Assembly (NCBI GenBank): GCA_015680685.1
Contig: MNCI01010070.1
Location: forward strand, 14,958-78,957
DNA from: Gnetum montanum
Lineage: Eukaryota; Streptophyta; Gnetopsida; Gnetales; Gnetaceae
Length of the DNA stretch: 64,000 bases
Direction: 5' to 3'
A program made the translations under genes and the position numbers. A model generated the notes under the pieces. The model had not been told where the DNA came from. It was given only the letters and a program-made list of their open reading frames with translations, and ran no database searches. Positions 23,836 to 34,269 of this stretch are shown here, in pieces (position 1 is the first letter of the stretch; each line of letters begins with the position of its first letter).

Positions 23836-26306
23836 ATCGTCTGGATGTTATAGTGCTGTAGAGCGGAGGACTGCGCAGGCGGTATGATGGCAGAGGCGTT
23901 GGTAGGTTTGGAGGCACTAGCCATAGGCATAGGTGAGGGTGTGTTTAGATTATTTGGCTGGAAAAAAGGACGTTTGCGTGGCTTAGGTTCTGGTCCACTC
24001 GGTTGAGGTGCCTATTGTAAGTTAACAGCCCTTGTAGTGTTTCCTTGCTGTGGCTATGGTGGTATTTCTCCTTGCATTGATGGAGCAGGTGGCAACTAAG
24101 TGGGATGGTATGGAGGAGTGGTAGAAGAAGGTGATGGAGTGTAGAAAAGATGTGGGTTTGATCCCCTGGGTGATGGAGATGGATGTCAAAAATATTTAGG
24201 GGGTGGTAGTAATTGGGAAAGGCCACATGACTGGAAGAGTCTCTTGGAGAGATTGGTTATTGAACATAGTACCCATAAGGATCTAACTACTTGTAAGGGT
24301 ATTGCTACTTTGGAGGTGGCATCCCCGATGCTTGTGATTGTTGCCACTATTGGAAGTATTCATATGGTTGCAGGGGCATTCCACTTAGATAATATCCTTG
24401 CTGCTATTGGTGAAACTACCTGGAATTGCCTTGTGGATAAGGCAACCTTCAGGATGTCTACCATTACGTCAAACGAGGGTTCAAGGCATACACCCCAAAC
24501 TCTTGAAAGTGTGACACCACAGGAAAACATCCCTTAGGATGTTCATATTGGCATATGCCACATTCATGATCCTCCTTGGTGTTAGAGTCTACAACCTGCT
24601 CTACTACAGCAACTTTTCCCTTACCCTTATGTTGGGCACGTTCAGCTCCCTTCTTCCTGCACTGATCATTGTTGCTACCTTGTTCTTTGGACTCTTCTAT
24701 AATTTTCAATACACTTTGGAGTTTCTCATCCAAAGAGTCCTAGATTTTATCCACCTTTGCGGATATTTCAGATGCAAACTTTTGTAACGGCAAAGTCTTT
24801 CGATTCACCATTGCTTCCAGTGGTGACTCATCCTTCTCATCACAAAATCGGACCTCCCTTTTTCTGAGGGAAGGGTCCTGGTTGAATTCTTCTACACTCT
24901 CCTTTTTCCTAAGTTCTCCTTCCTCCTTGGCCACCTGCTCAATGAGGCGTTGCAACTGATGGACCCTTAGCTCCGACAGTCGTCCCTTGGCGTACACACC
25001 AAGGGTCTTTCGTGTTTCAAAACAAAGCCCCATCAATGATGTGGTGAAGCTGTGTTTGTTGAGAGTAATCATGCCCAAGGCATTGATGCAACATTGATTA
25101 GTACCTGCTCATGGCGGCATCCAAGGGTTCATGATTCCCTTGTTTCCAACCTTGGATCTGCCATCTCAGATTCACCACTCTAGAGTACGTTTGATATTTG
25201 TCATTAAAAATTTCAAGCATCATACTCCATCTTCTGATTGATTCCAGATCTAAGGACCAGTACCAACTTTCAACTTATTTGATGAGTGTGCAAGGGAACA
25301 GTTTCAACCATTTCTAATCATTATCAATGTTTTGTAGGGTGTAGGCATCATGGAATGCCTGTCGGTGGGTTTGCGGATCATAGTTGTATTCCCCTTCAAA
25401 TCTAGGGATGTTGTTCATATCAGCATGCTTGATTTGACTATCCTTCATGTGCCTACTTGGAATGTAAACTACCTCTACAATCTGGAGCATGCTCCAAGTA
25501 GCTAACAACGGCTCGTCTAAATCATAGTCTTGTTGGGGACCATGACGTCTGTGATAATTCTAGCTACCCCTTCTTTCATGCTGGTGAGCATCATGCGATT
25601 GGTCATGTGCTTCCTCACGTTGCCCCTTCTAAACCTATTTACCACCATCCTTTCACTCTTACCTTTCCTCATTTGGCTTAGAGCCTGAGCTTGATGATGG
25701 CGCAGGAGAGGGGGAGGATGGAGAAGAAGGAGAGGCATTGCCGCTGCTCCAACATCGATCTCCCCAGCTACCCTAATGGTGGCCTTGGTCATCCAGCCTA
25801 GCCTTGCTGCGTGACCCTCCATCTGCTTGAGGACCATGGTCACTTGGAGGTTTATTCTAAATGATTGACTGGATGAACTGCTGCCCCAGGGAAAGTTTGG
25901 TCGAATGGGTATCATGAAAGATGGGATCCCCATTGTCTTGTGGCCCTTGCGAGAATAAGGGGTTACTGAATTGTTTCTCCTTCTACTGTTCATATCTCTC
26001 TACCTGCTATTGGTCTCTTGTCCATGGAGCCTCCATGGAATGATAGTCCTAGTAGTCATGGTCCTCCATGACATACGCCACCACCCGATCCTAGATGCCC
26101 AATCTGCCCAGATTGTGATATAGCATCACAGGAGCTACTCGGTTGGGCGGTAGCACGATGCTACCCTCCATGTCCCATCATCGAAGATGCTCATCCTAAT
26201 GTAGGATGAATGTGAAATTAGGGACATATTCATCAGGATGTTTGTACACTATCGGACATTCTTGTGGCACCGGTGGTTCAAATACCTCTCTCTTGTGAGA
26301 AGACAT
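23836..26306 (-). pseudogene. M1 gag, broken
   Basis: The ATG complement at 26304-26306 starts MSSHKREVFEPPVPQECP, followed by YKHPDEYVPNFTFILH. The capsid core lies at 25130-25510 (NIPRFEGEYNYDPQTHRQAF near 25390-25425; LFPCTLIKQVESWYWSL follows). Charged helices come next at 24740-25078 (LQRLIEQVAKEEGELRKKES). A zinc knuckle at about 24520-24570 reads HECGICQYEHPKGCF, a CxxCxxxHxxxC pattern that would bind element RNA. A Pro/Tyr/Gln-rich tail reaches about 23940. Stops separate open pieces of 60-158 codons. It is the template used to recognise the gags of M0, F and M2. Confidence 0.85.
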
Positions 26307-26453
26307 ATTGGATGTTAGATGGTCCATGTAACCAGTGTACCTTACAATTTACTTAAATTCACCTAGCGTGCGGAAATATTTCTATCCTAGGTTCATTCCA
26401 ATGACTTAAATGATAATTTCACTAAGGTCAGATGATGCATGTAATACTAACAA

Positions 26454-26471
26454 TATACGACAACGGTGCCA
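26454..26471 (-). other. M1 primer-binding site (tRNA-Asp type)
   Basis: Minus-strand TGGCACCGTTGTCGTATA directly follows the 5' LTR with one base between. The first 11 bases match the classical tRNA-Asp site TGGCGCCGTTG except for one G-to-A change. Confidence 0.75.
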
Positions 26472-26472
26472 A

Positions 26473-27375
26473 TGATGAGCAGCTAGGTACCCCTACCCCC
26501 AACCATACGAATCACAAGCATTCACGCACGACTCGACCGAAATCCGTAGACTGTAAGCACTTAACATACACCAGATTTCTAACCAGTGAAACCTTGGGTT
26601 AGAATGATCGTTGTCATTCTAATCTCACTTGTGAGGTTCTATTTACGATGGTTAAGTGAGACCAAGGCTAATGATTTTTATATCTTTTTAATTATCTTTT
26701 CGATAGCTAATTGAGGTATGAAAATTAAGGAATAAACTATTATCTAATCTCTAATTATCCGAGCTTATATTCTAACTATTCCTAGCATAAGTATCCGGTT
26801 CCATCTTCCGAGCATGTTCTGAGCATCTCCTAACACTTTTGGGTTACCAAACGTTAAGCGTCACTGGGCTTACCAAGTGTTTGGGTTATGCTCAAGATGG
26901 TCGTACTTATGGCCTTAACAAAATACAAATGAACAATAGCGATTGAAATTATAATAATGAAAACTTAAGTAATTAACAAGTAACTAATAAAGCATAAACA
27001 TATTAAACTATTAAATGCATAAAATAACTAAGTCCAAATGTTGCAAGGAAAACTTGAATAGTTCATCTTTATTTCTGTCATGCCAATGGGCTTAGATACA
27101 TCAATGCTCAAATAAAGAGCCGATCACTTTTCTTACACCTACTGTGGGCACTTGGAAAATATTCTATCTCCTGTGGGAAAAAACTACAAGAGCTTCGCTA
27201 CAACTACTCAAAAAGATGCCTAAATGAGGCGGAAGGCCCTCTTATTTATAGGCTGGGAAAGGTGGTTGCGTAAATGAGGCCATGTCAACGCAGGGAGGCC
27301 AGGTCGACGGGCCAACATCGATGCAGCCACATATACGCGGCCCAGTCGACACATTGACTTAATGACACTTCATCA
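26473..27375 (-). repeat. M1 5' LTR
   Basis: A 903-bp LTR bounded by TGATGAG and TTCATCA. On the minus strand it starts with a GGCC/TCGA-rich array, then has TATAAATA (complement at 27243-27250) and a GCATCTTTTTGAG block after it. It pairs with 14295-15042; identity by eye is high but clearly below that of a recent insertion. Confidence 0.92.
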
Positions 27376-27380
27376 CATGC
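27376..27380. repeat. Target-site duplication of M1, right copy (CATGC)
   Basis: Matches 14290-14294. F sequence continues from 27381. Confidence 0.9.
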
Positions 27381-27588
27381 TATTCAATTTTGAAGAGTCA
27401 TGTCACAGTGTTCAATTTTATGTCTTTAACACCATCATTTTTTGTAATGTGTTGATCCTTACACCAGGCACTCCATTTTTTGTCAAGTTAGTCAATTTTT
27501 TTGTTTGAGAAAAGTTAGTCAATAATCCCATACCTTTCCAATTTTGTAAAAGAACTTGAGGATGAGTTTTCATTTAGTTGTGGGGGTA
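27381..27588 (+). other. F 3' untranslated remnant and polypurine tract
   Basis: The short stretch of F between the M1 insertion and the F 3' LTR. Its last 12 bases (27577-27588, GTTGTGGGGGTA) are identical to the M1 polypurine tract and touch the LTR start. Nothing else is recognised in it. Confidence 0.85.
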
Positions 27589-28459
27589 TGATGAGTTGTA
27601 GTTTGATTGGCTATGTCAACAAGGCCTTGTCGATGCATCGTATCATGCATCGACAAGGCCTTGTTGATGTAGTGTGTATTTTTGGCTATAAATACACATC
27701 TACTAGTCACATTTATGGTAATAGAGATCTTTCAGCAATAAAGCTCTTGCAATTTGTTTAATTGAGAGTTAGATTTTTCCTCTAGAGTGTCCATAGTAGG
27801 AGTCATTAAGTGTACAAATCTTTATTCGAGCATTGTTATACTTGAGCATGATAGTGTGTGTGATAATAAAGATGAGATTTTTGATAAACCTTGCAATACT
27901 TTGGATAGATTAAATATTTTATTTATGAATTTAATGTTTTTAATTATTTATTAAATATTTTCCAGTAATTAAGATAATGAAGTAATTAAGCAAGATAGAT
28001 TAAACATATAAGTATTACCACTTCAAGTGTAACACATATTTGCTTAGTAATCCTAGCAGCATTATCACTTGGTACGCCTAGTAACATAGCACTTGGTCAC
28101 CCAACAGTGGATACATGGGTTTAGGACATGTGTGAAAAGTGGGACCAGATGCTTATGTTAGGACTAGTTAGACCTAGTTAATTAGTTAATCTAAATTAGT
28201 TAATCCAATCACTTTTATCTCCTTTTGAATACCAAATCATAAAATATAAAATGATAAAAATCAGATGCCTTAATTACACTTAACCATATTAGTGTACATC
28301 ATGAGTGTAATTTGGAAGACAACGATTGACCTTAAGGTAAGATTCACTTCCTAGAAGACTAGTGCACTAGAAACTACAAAGTCCACGGAATTCATCTAGA
28401 TCGCATGTGAATGCTTTTGATTTGTATGGTTAGGCGTAGGTGTACCTCGTTGCTCATTA
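27589..28459 (+). repeat. F 3' LTR
   Basis: An 871-bp partner of 3009-3908, starting TGATGAG and ending CTCATTA (one change from CTCATCA). The first 80 bases hold a palindrome with two perfect 22-base arms (27617-27638 and 27645-27666, loop CGTATC). TATAAATA is at 27687-27694, about 20 bases after the palindrome. Confidence 0.92.
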
Positions 28460-28464
28460 GTTCC
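28460..28464. repeat. Target-site duplication of F, right copy (GTTCC)
   Basis: Matches 3004-3008, directly outside the F LTR. Confidence 0.9.
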
Positions 28465-28850
28465 TATACTCAAATTTAAAGAGAGGCCAATATTATGTAA
28501 GTGTAATCATAGTTTTGTACTAACCATTGAATCATAGGCTTTTGCAAAATTAATAAAACAAATAAAAAAAATTTATTAGGCAATTTTGCAAACTCTGTGT
28601 AGTGAGTGAGAGTAACTATGTAATTAATAATGAAGTGATTTTATCTAAAGCCTACTTGATACCTTGACCTAGTTAACTTTAGTTCATGAATTAATTCTAT
28701 TTTCTAGCAAAGTGTCCAACAACTTAGCAAAAATGTTATTTACAAAAATTATTTGATAATAGTTCAAATTATTTTTATTCCCCTTTTTAAAAAATAATTT
28801 AACCTAGGATCTTTTAATTCTTGAGAAATATTATTAGGACTACACAACAC
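28465..28850 (-). mobile_element. LINE reverse transcriptase, 5' half
   Basis: Read on the minus strand, this holds the early RT motifs of a non-LTR element: FAKLLDTLLENRIN near 28690-28740, then ICFINFAKAYDSM near 28520-28565 (motif A, whose Asp is catalytic), then NIGLSLNLSIGT up to the F insertion point. The frame continues at 3003 with QRLCEEVIIKRTNNNS, so this and 2229-3003 are one gene split by F. The boundary with the copia remnant at about 28850 is approximate. Confidence 0.72.
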
Positions 28851-30160
28851 TTAATAAATTCTTTTTAAGATCTAAAACATAATAAATATTTTAGATGGTG
28901 TATTTACTAGCTATGTTTATCCTTAAGGTAACTAATACCATGTCAACAATTATCATCCTCATGTCAATTCTAATGATGACATCTCCTTGATAACCCTTCA
29001 TATTAGTTAATAATCTCTTGTTACTTGTCATATGGTGACTGCACCAACTATAAAGATACCAAACATTGTTGCTTTAGTGTTAATTAGATGTTGTCATGAC
29101 CAAGGATTTATTTTTCATTTCTTCAATGAAGAAAGTTTCTTAAGAATTAATGGCTTTTTCTATGCTATTTATTATAGTCTTTTGTTGATGTTTCTTCTTT
29201 ATCCAACGTTCAAACTCATTGTGGTGGCCTTTTTGGAAATAATCACATCCCTCTCTTTCTTTGAATTTTTTTTACATGAGGTCCACCTTAGCCATGTCCA
29301 TGTCATCCACTACAGCCACATCTTCAACCATGGTCACATTCAAATTCTTATTTTAAGGACTCTCCTTGAAATATTTGTTTTCTTCTATAGGATCTTCCTT
29401 GATTTTTTTAGCATCTAAAAAGCATTTATTATTTCTTTCCTTTCATTGATTCTTTTCTTGAATATCTTTAGACTTTCAACAAGTTCGACCATGATCAATT
29501 TTGACAAATCTGTAGCTACTTCAATTACAAATATAATTAGATCAAATTATCTAGCTAGAGTGGAGAGAATCTTGATTATAATCTTTGATTCCTTCAACTT
29601 TTCTTCCCTAGCTCAAAGGCCATTCATAATCTCCTAAGCTTGGATGATGTTTTAATCAAGCATCTCTAACTCCTTCATTATGAGGGTCACAAAATCTCTA
29701 TTGAGCATTTGTGGCTTAACTATTCTGACCCACTCTAAGCCTTTATAAACAACTTTCAAAGCATCCCAAGCATGTTTTTCCTAAACATACTCACTAACAT
29801 TTGGAAAGATTATTCAATCTAAAGTAGCTTTGAAGGATAAAAAAATTCTCTATTATCTCTCTTCTTTTATCTTCTTAATATAAATATTAACCTTGTAATT
29901 AAGGGCTTTAAATGTTGCATGGTCTATGATATCATTGAAGCCTAAACAAACAAAATCTCACAAATCATGAAAGATAAAGAATATCTTCATCTTGGAAGCC
30001 CACTACCCATAATCTTCTCTAGTGAAAATGCAAACTTGAAAAGATATGATACCTACATTATTTTATGTTATGATGTGTAGAAGCTTCTTTGAACAAACTT
30101 CTCTCTAATACTAAATGAAGGAATTAAAGAACCTAGGATCCTAATGAAAGAACATGAACA
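28851..30160 (-). mobile_element. Ty1/copia gag and protease/GAG-pre-integrase remnant
   Basis: On the minus strand, the 29480-30000 part reads like a UBN2-type copia gag: KHAWDALKVVYKGLEWVR, then a MLNRDFVTLIMKELEMLD-like helix, then ILSTLAR.FDLIIFVIEVAT and LSKLIMVELVESLKIFKKRI. A charged linker follows, then HMTSNKRLLTNMKGYQGDVI near 28960-29030, where protease meets the GAG-pre-integrase domain, and YYVLDLKKNLLSVV near 28860-28890. No integrase, RT or LTR of this element was found next to it. It is truncated and full of stops. Orientation and order agree with copia. Confidence 0.72.
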
Positions 30161-31900
30161 AAAAAGAACATACAAACTAAAAGCAAAACTATAGAAATAA
30201 AAATTGTTTTATTAAACTTCATAATATGAAGAGGTATTTATATTGGAATACATGCTAATCTTAGGAATTCTACTTTACTTGGTTAATGAGATAATGAATG
30301 CTATTGTGGGTATCAACTAAAGATAAATCATGATAAGGATGGATGGTTGACATCACACCTTTCAATATCCTATCCTTGATATTGGTCTTGTATACTAAAT
30401 TATTTTAAAATAGTAATTGATATTCAATTGCTTTTTGGAGCAAAAGGTAATAGATAAATTAAATTAAAAAATAATAAAAATAGCCTTAAAATACCATCAT
30501 GCATTATCTCAGGGCTACAAGAAGGCGGTGAAAATAAAAAATGGGGAGAGGGATCCTCACCCAAGAGGATAGATCAAAATGCTTGAATTAGGATTGGAAA
30601 GCTTACATATATTGCATAAAAAAAGGTTATGTCCAAGCCAAAAAGGAACACACATCACATTCAAAATTACCAAAATCTTAGTAAAAGGAAACACCAAAAC
30701 CAATACAAAAAGTCAACAAAGATTAAAAACTTTTGTAATGCATGTGTGCTACATGTAATAATAGTTAGATTGGTTAGATGTGTATTGATCCATCTACAAA
30801 TTGTCATGCGACATTAGATGTGAAGCTTTAGAAGATCATGTTGGGGGATAATTCATCTTCACACATTGATGTAGTATGTTGATTGATAAAAATCTTGTCA
30901 AGTAGCGATGGGAGACTTAAGGATGTTGGTTGGATGTGGATGAGCTACAATAGAAAGCAAGAGATTAGAGTGCTACAATGAAGAAATTACCTAGGCCATT
31001 TTCCTAATGAAAAGGAATGATAGGTAGTAGCAACTCACTTTCCAAAGGAAGGAGGCCACTTAGGTGGACTTGAAATTAATTTTGATGTTAGCATTTGGTG
31101 GCATAGGTGATGATATTAGTTTCTCTTCAATATCGAGGTTGAAGAAATGAGATGGAATACATCATTTGTAAAGGAGGTCAAAAATTCAAAATAATTTAAC
31201 CTAGAATCAAATCCATAGCATGCTAGGCTCTAGGCTTCTGAGGCATGTGAAGTGATACAACGACAACATACCCAAAAGGAGGTTTGGGGTGTCCAACTCC
31301 AAGTGTAATGATGAGCTCCTCTACCTCCTTGTCAAACTAATCACTCATCATTGTAATGAGCACAAAGAGTAAAGTTGACAACTCTAAAACATGGATGCTT
31401 GGTGGTTCTAGCACTAACAAAACTAACATAGAAGGATGCGATGAGGTTATGAGACCCCATACAACCTTAACAAGAAGTCCTAGTAAGCCTTCTTGTGGGA
31501 TAAGAAACAAGTAGGAGAATAGTACCTATGTTTGCTTCTTATGGAGTTTTTCCATAAGAAACAAGGGAAGGCACATTATATCCCTCACTACATCAAGTAG
31601 GAATGTACATAAAAAATGAAATATGAGTCCATACAACAAAGTATCCTTAATGTTAAGGGTGGAATAACTAATCAATTCACCTTCACAAGGAGGGGTGTGT
31701 GTGGGGGCTACCTTTTTTATCATAGATATCAGCTTCTTTCCAAAAATTGTTGTACCTCCACAATGTTAAAGCACTCTACATGAAAAATTATCACTTCACC
31801 AAGTAGAACCCCAATGGTGAATGTAACAGAAATAGGAAAAATTCTCATACTTATTCCTTTCATAATGAATAATTTACCATTTTAGCTCTAGATTACTTAG
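30161..31900. other. Unassigned AT-rich DNA
   Basis: No protein domain, LTR pair or RNA gene was recognised on either strand. Short open frames (for example 30629-30817 plus, 31526-31723 minus) have no recognisable similarity and repeat-like composition. It may be the remaining copia 5' region plus unrelated old repeat DNA. Confidence 0.4.
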
Positions 31901-32249
31901 AAAATCCAAGAAAATAGGCATCCATGAAAAGTAAAATGGTAGTTGTTCCACCTATTTTCCATTAAAAAAATAAGTATTAGATATAATTGTAAGTCTTCAT
32001 GATTAATGACAGGCTCATGTTTTAGAGAAAAGAACATTGCAGGTGTTTTTCAACTTATCCAGTTGCTAGATGGATTTTATAGCTACTTTAAGTATGAACA
32101 AGGCCTTTTTATGGTAGAATATGCATTTATATGTTTAACACAAACACTTTATGTGATTTCTAACCAATAAGAAATATCCACCAAACATGAAAATTTATCA
32201 TTATTGTAAATGATCCATGCCTAAAAATCAATCTTAAAGGGGTGGTGGT
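31901..32249. other. Probable LINE tail, otherwise unassigned
   Basis: Lies downstream, on the minus strand, of the zinc-finger remnant at 32250-32500. No motif is recognised. It could be the 3' end of the same LINE. Confidence 0.3.
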
Positions 32250-32500
32250 GCTGGGGGCAACATTCTCTTAATGAGGAAATTGATTGTTTATCTAAAGGAT
32301 TATTAGATAAATAGATGATCCAATATTTCCTCATGATTTTGGCATAAGACACAATGGGAAGCTAGTTGTATGTTCCTTTTTTGGATATTATTTGAGGTTA
32401 GAATAGCTTGATTCTCAAGTAGCCAACTAAAAAATGAATTTTTGACCTACAAGAAAGCTTTCATAAAAGAGCCCATTGCCTAGCATTCTTAAACAATCAA
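32250..32500 (-). mobile_element. LINE ORF2 C-terminal zinc-binding (zf-RVT) remnant
   Basis: On the minus strand LTSNNIQKRNIQLASHCVLC is readable near 32340-32420, continuing to NHEEILDHLFI. The spacing LT..N.QKR..QLAS.CVLC....E...HLF is the zf-RVT signature at the end of plant L1-type LINE ORF2 proteins. A KNSFFSWLL-like stretch lies just upstream. It is too short and broken to encode a protein. Whether it belongs to the LINE split by F is unknown. Confidence 0.6.
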
Positions 32501-32573
32501 TTAAAGAGGAAGGTAATCTAATGTTTACCTAGAATGATGAGAAAGAAAAGACTATTCATCCCTTCTTAACTTA

Positions 32574-33104
32574 GGGCACAATGTGCATGTTGAGGTGGGG
32601 GGAGGAAGAGAACTGTTGGGGCTATCTTTGATCACAATGGTTAAGGCTAGAGTTTCCTTACAAGAGTAACTAAAAAATGACATTAGGAAATACCTTTTTA
32701 AAACTAGCCAAGTATCTTGGGTATGCTAAAAGGAAAGTGATGAAAATGAGGCCTACATTGAAAGACCATCATTCAAAAGAATAAAGGAACATTCAATCAT
32801 TCTTGATCAATTAACAAACAAAAAATGGATTTATTAGGATGGTCTTTATAGGGTCATATTTGTGGACAAGAATATGTGTCTTGAGGTGGAAGGAGGAGGA
32901 GGGTTGTTGGGGCTATCTTTGATCAAGATGGTTAATGATGGAGATCCCTTACAAGAGTAACCAAAGAATGACTTTAGGAAATACCTTTTTAAAACTAGCT
33001 AAGGATCTTGGATATGCTAGAAGGAAAGTGATACAAATGAGACCTACATTGAAAGACTATCATCCAAAATATTAAAGGAACATTCAACCATTCTTGATTA
33101 ATTG
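32574..33104. repeat. Direct repeat pair, about 250 bp each
   Basis: 32574-32824 and 32867-33104 are diverged copies about 293 bases apart. Shared blocks include TTGGGGCTATCTTTGATCA, AGGAAATACCTTTTTAAAAC and ACATTGAAAGAC. The right copy ends at the M2 target site. No coding potential is evident. Confidence 0.8.
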
Positions 33105-33109
33105 ACAAA
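33105..33109. repeat. Presumed M2 target-site duplication, left copy (ACAAA)
   Basis: The five bases before the M2 3' LTR. The right-hand copy is not available because the M2 5' end is missing from the window. Confidence 0.4.
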
Positions 33110-34007
33110 TGATGAGCGACAAGTAGACCCTACGCCCAACCATACGAATCACTAAGCATTCACATGCAATCAAGTAGAATTTGGAGGACTTATAGCCTTC
33201 TAAGTACACTAGTATATAGGTAGTGAAACTAACCACTACAATCATTGTCTTCACAATTACACCTATGAAATGCAAAGGTATGGTTATGTGCAACTAAGGC
33301 ATATGATTTTTATCATTTTTATGTTTTATATTTTAAGTTGTCTAAGGATAAAGAATAATGAATAAAATAAAATAAATAATTAAATTGATAATTTAATCTA
33401 ACTAGCTACATCTAACTAATCCTAACATAAGTATTCCTTCCCACTTACTATACACATCTTGAACACATTTAATGCTACTCGGTTACCAAACATTAAGCGT
33501 TACTAGGATTACCAAGTGCCAAGTGTATGTTCAAAGTGGTCGTACTTATGTGCTTAATTAATTTATATTTTATTTAGATTAATTAATCACTTAAAGAATT
33601 TAAGGAAATTTCATAAAGCATTAAATGCATAAATGAAAAATTAATCTATTTCAAAGTGTTGTAAGGTTTATCAAAAAGCTCATCTTTATTGCTGCACACA
33701 CGGCCATGCTCAAGTACAAAAATGCTCAAATAAAGATTTCTACACTCTTTGACTCCTATTATTAACACTTAGAAAAATATTCTAACTTTCAAACAACAAA
33801 ACTGTAAGAGCTCCACTACAACTATGAGAAAAGATGCCATAAACATAGTAGGCGAGCACATATTTATAGGAAAAAATAGACATTTTATCAACGAGGCCAC
33901 ATCAGTGCATCAAATTTGACATCGATGCGACCACGTTGATGGGGTCACATCAATGAGGTGGCATCAATGAGGCCTCATCGATGTAACCTAGAAAACACGA
34001 CTCATCA
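33110..34007 (-). repeat. M2 3' LTR
   Basis: An 898-bp LTR bounded by TGATGAG and CTCATCA. On the minus strand it opens with repeats of a CATCGATGAGGCC/CATTGATG type word (33890-33985), then has TATAAATA (complement at 33861-33868). The polypurine tract next to it reads GTCATGGGAGTA (34008-34019), two changes from M1. Confidence 0.9.
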
Positions 34008-34269
34008 TACTCCCATGACTGAATGAAAACTCATCCTTGAGTGAATGAAATGAGGACAAATTTTCTTACAATATTTTGTAAAGGTATGGGATTATAGACT
34101 ATTTACTAACATACATAAACACAAAAAACATGAACAAACATCAAGTTCTTGAGTGTATGGAGTTACAATCATTACAAAATTTTGGCATTCAAGATTACAA
34201 AATTGAACACTAGGGCAAAAATGACAAATAAAATTCCTCTGATGGCATGAAGATGAGGAAGAAGTTCAA

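Larger units (their letters stand above)
14295..27375 (-). mobile_element. Element M1: structurally complete Athila-like retrotransposon, minus strand, nested in F
   Basis: About 13.1 kb with both LTRs, primer-binding site, gag, protease, RT/RNase H, integrase, ORF3 and polypurine tract, all on the minus strand, flanked by CATGC. It is the best preserved of the four family members; long integrase and gag frames remain open, but each ORF has several stops. A 110-base run of N covers part of the protease. Sharing LTR ends and gene order with F, it is a later insertion of the same family into F. Confidence 0.92.
3009..28459 (+). mobile_element. Element F: Athila-like Ty3/gypsy retrotransposon, plus strand, with M1 nested inside
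   Basis: F has two LTRs (3009-3908 and 27589-28459), a decayed primer-binding site, gag, protease, RT/RNase H, integrase and ORF3 in that order, and a polypurine tract before the 3' LTR. Its own DNA is about 12.4 kb; the rest of the span is element M1 (14295-27375) plus one duplicated 5-mer. A GTTCC duplication flanks it, and it sits inside a LINE RT gene. Lineage is inferred from the tRNA-Asp-type PBS, the protease and integrase sequence style, and the extra ORF after integrase. All ORFs are disrupted, so it can no longer move by itself. Confidence 0.88.

Noticed and set aside
30161-31900. Considered as an LTR or coding part of the copia remnant
   Set aside because: No inverted TG..CA ends, partner repeat or domain could be found by eye; left unassigned.
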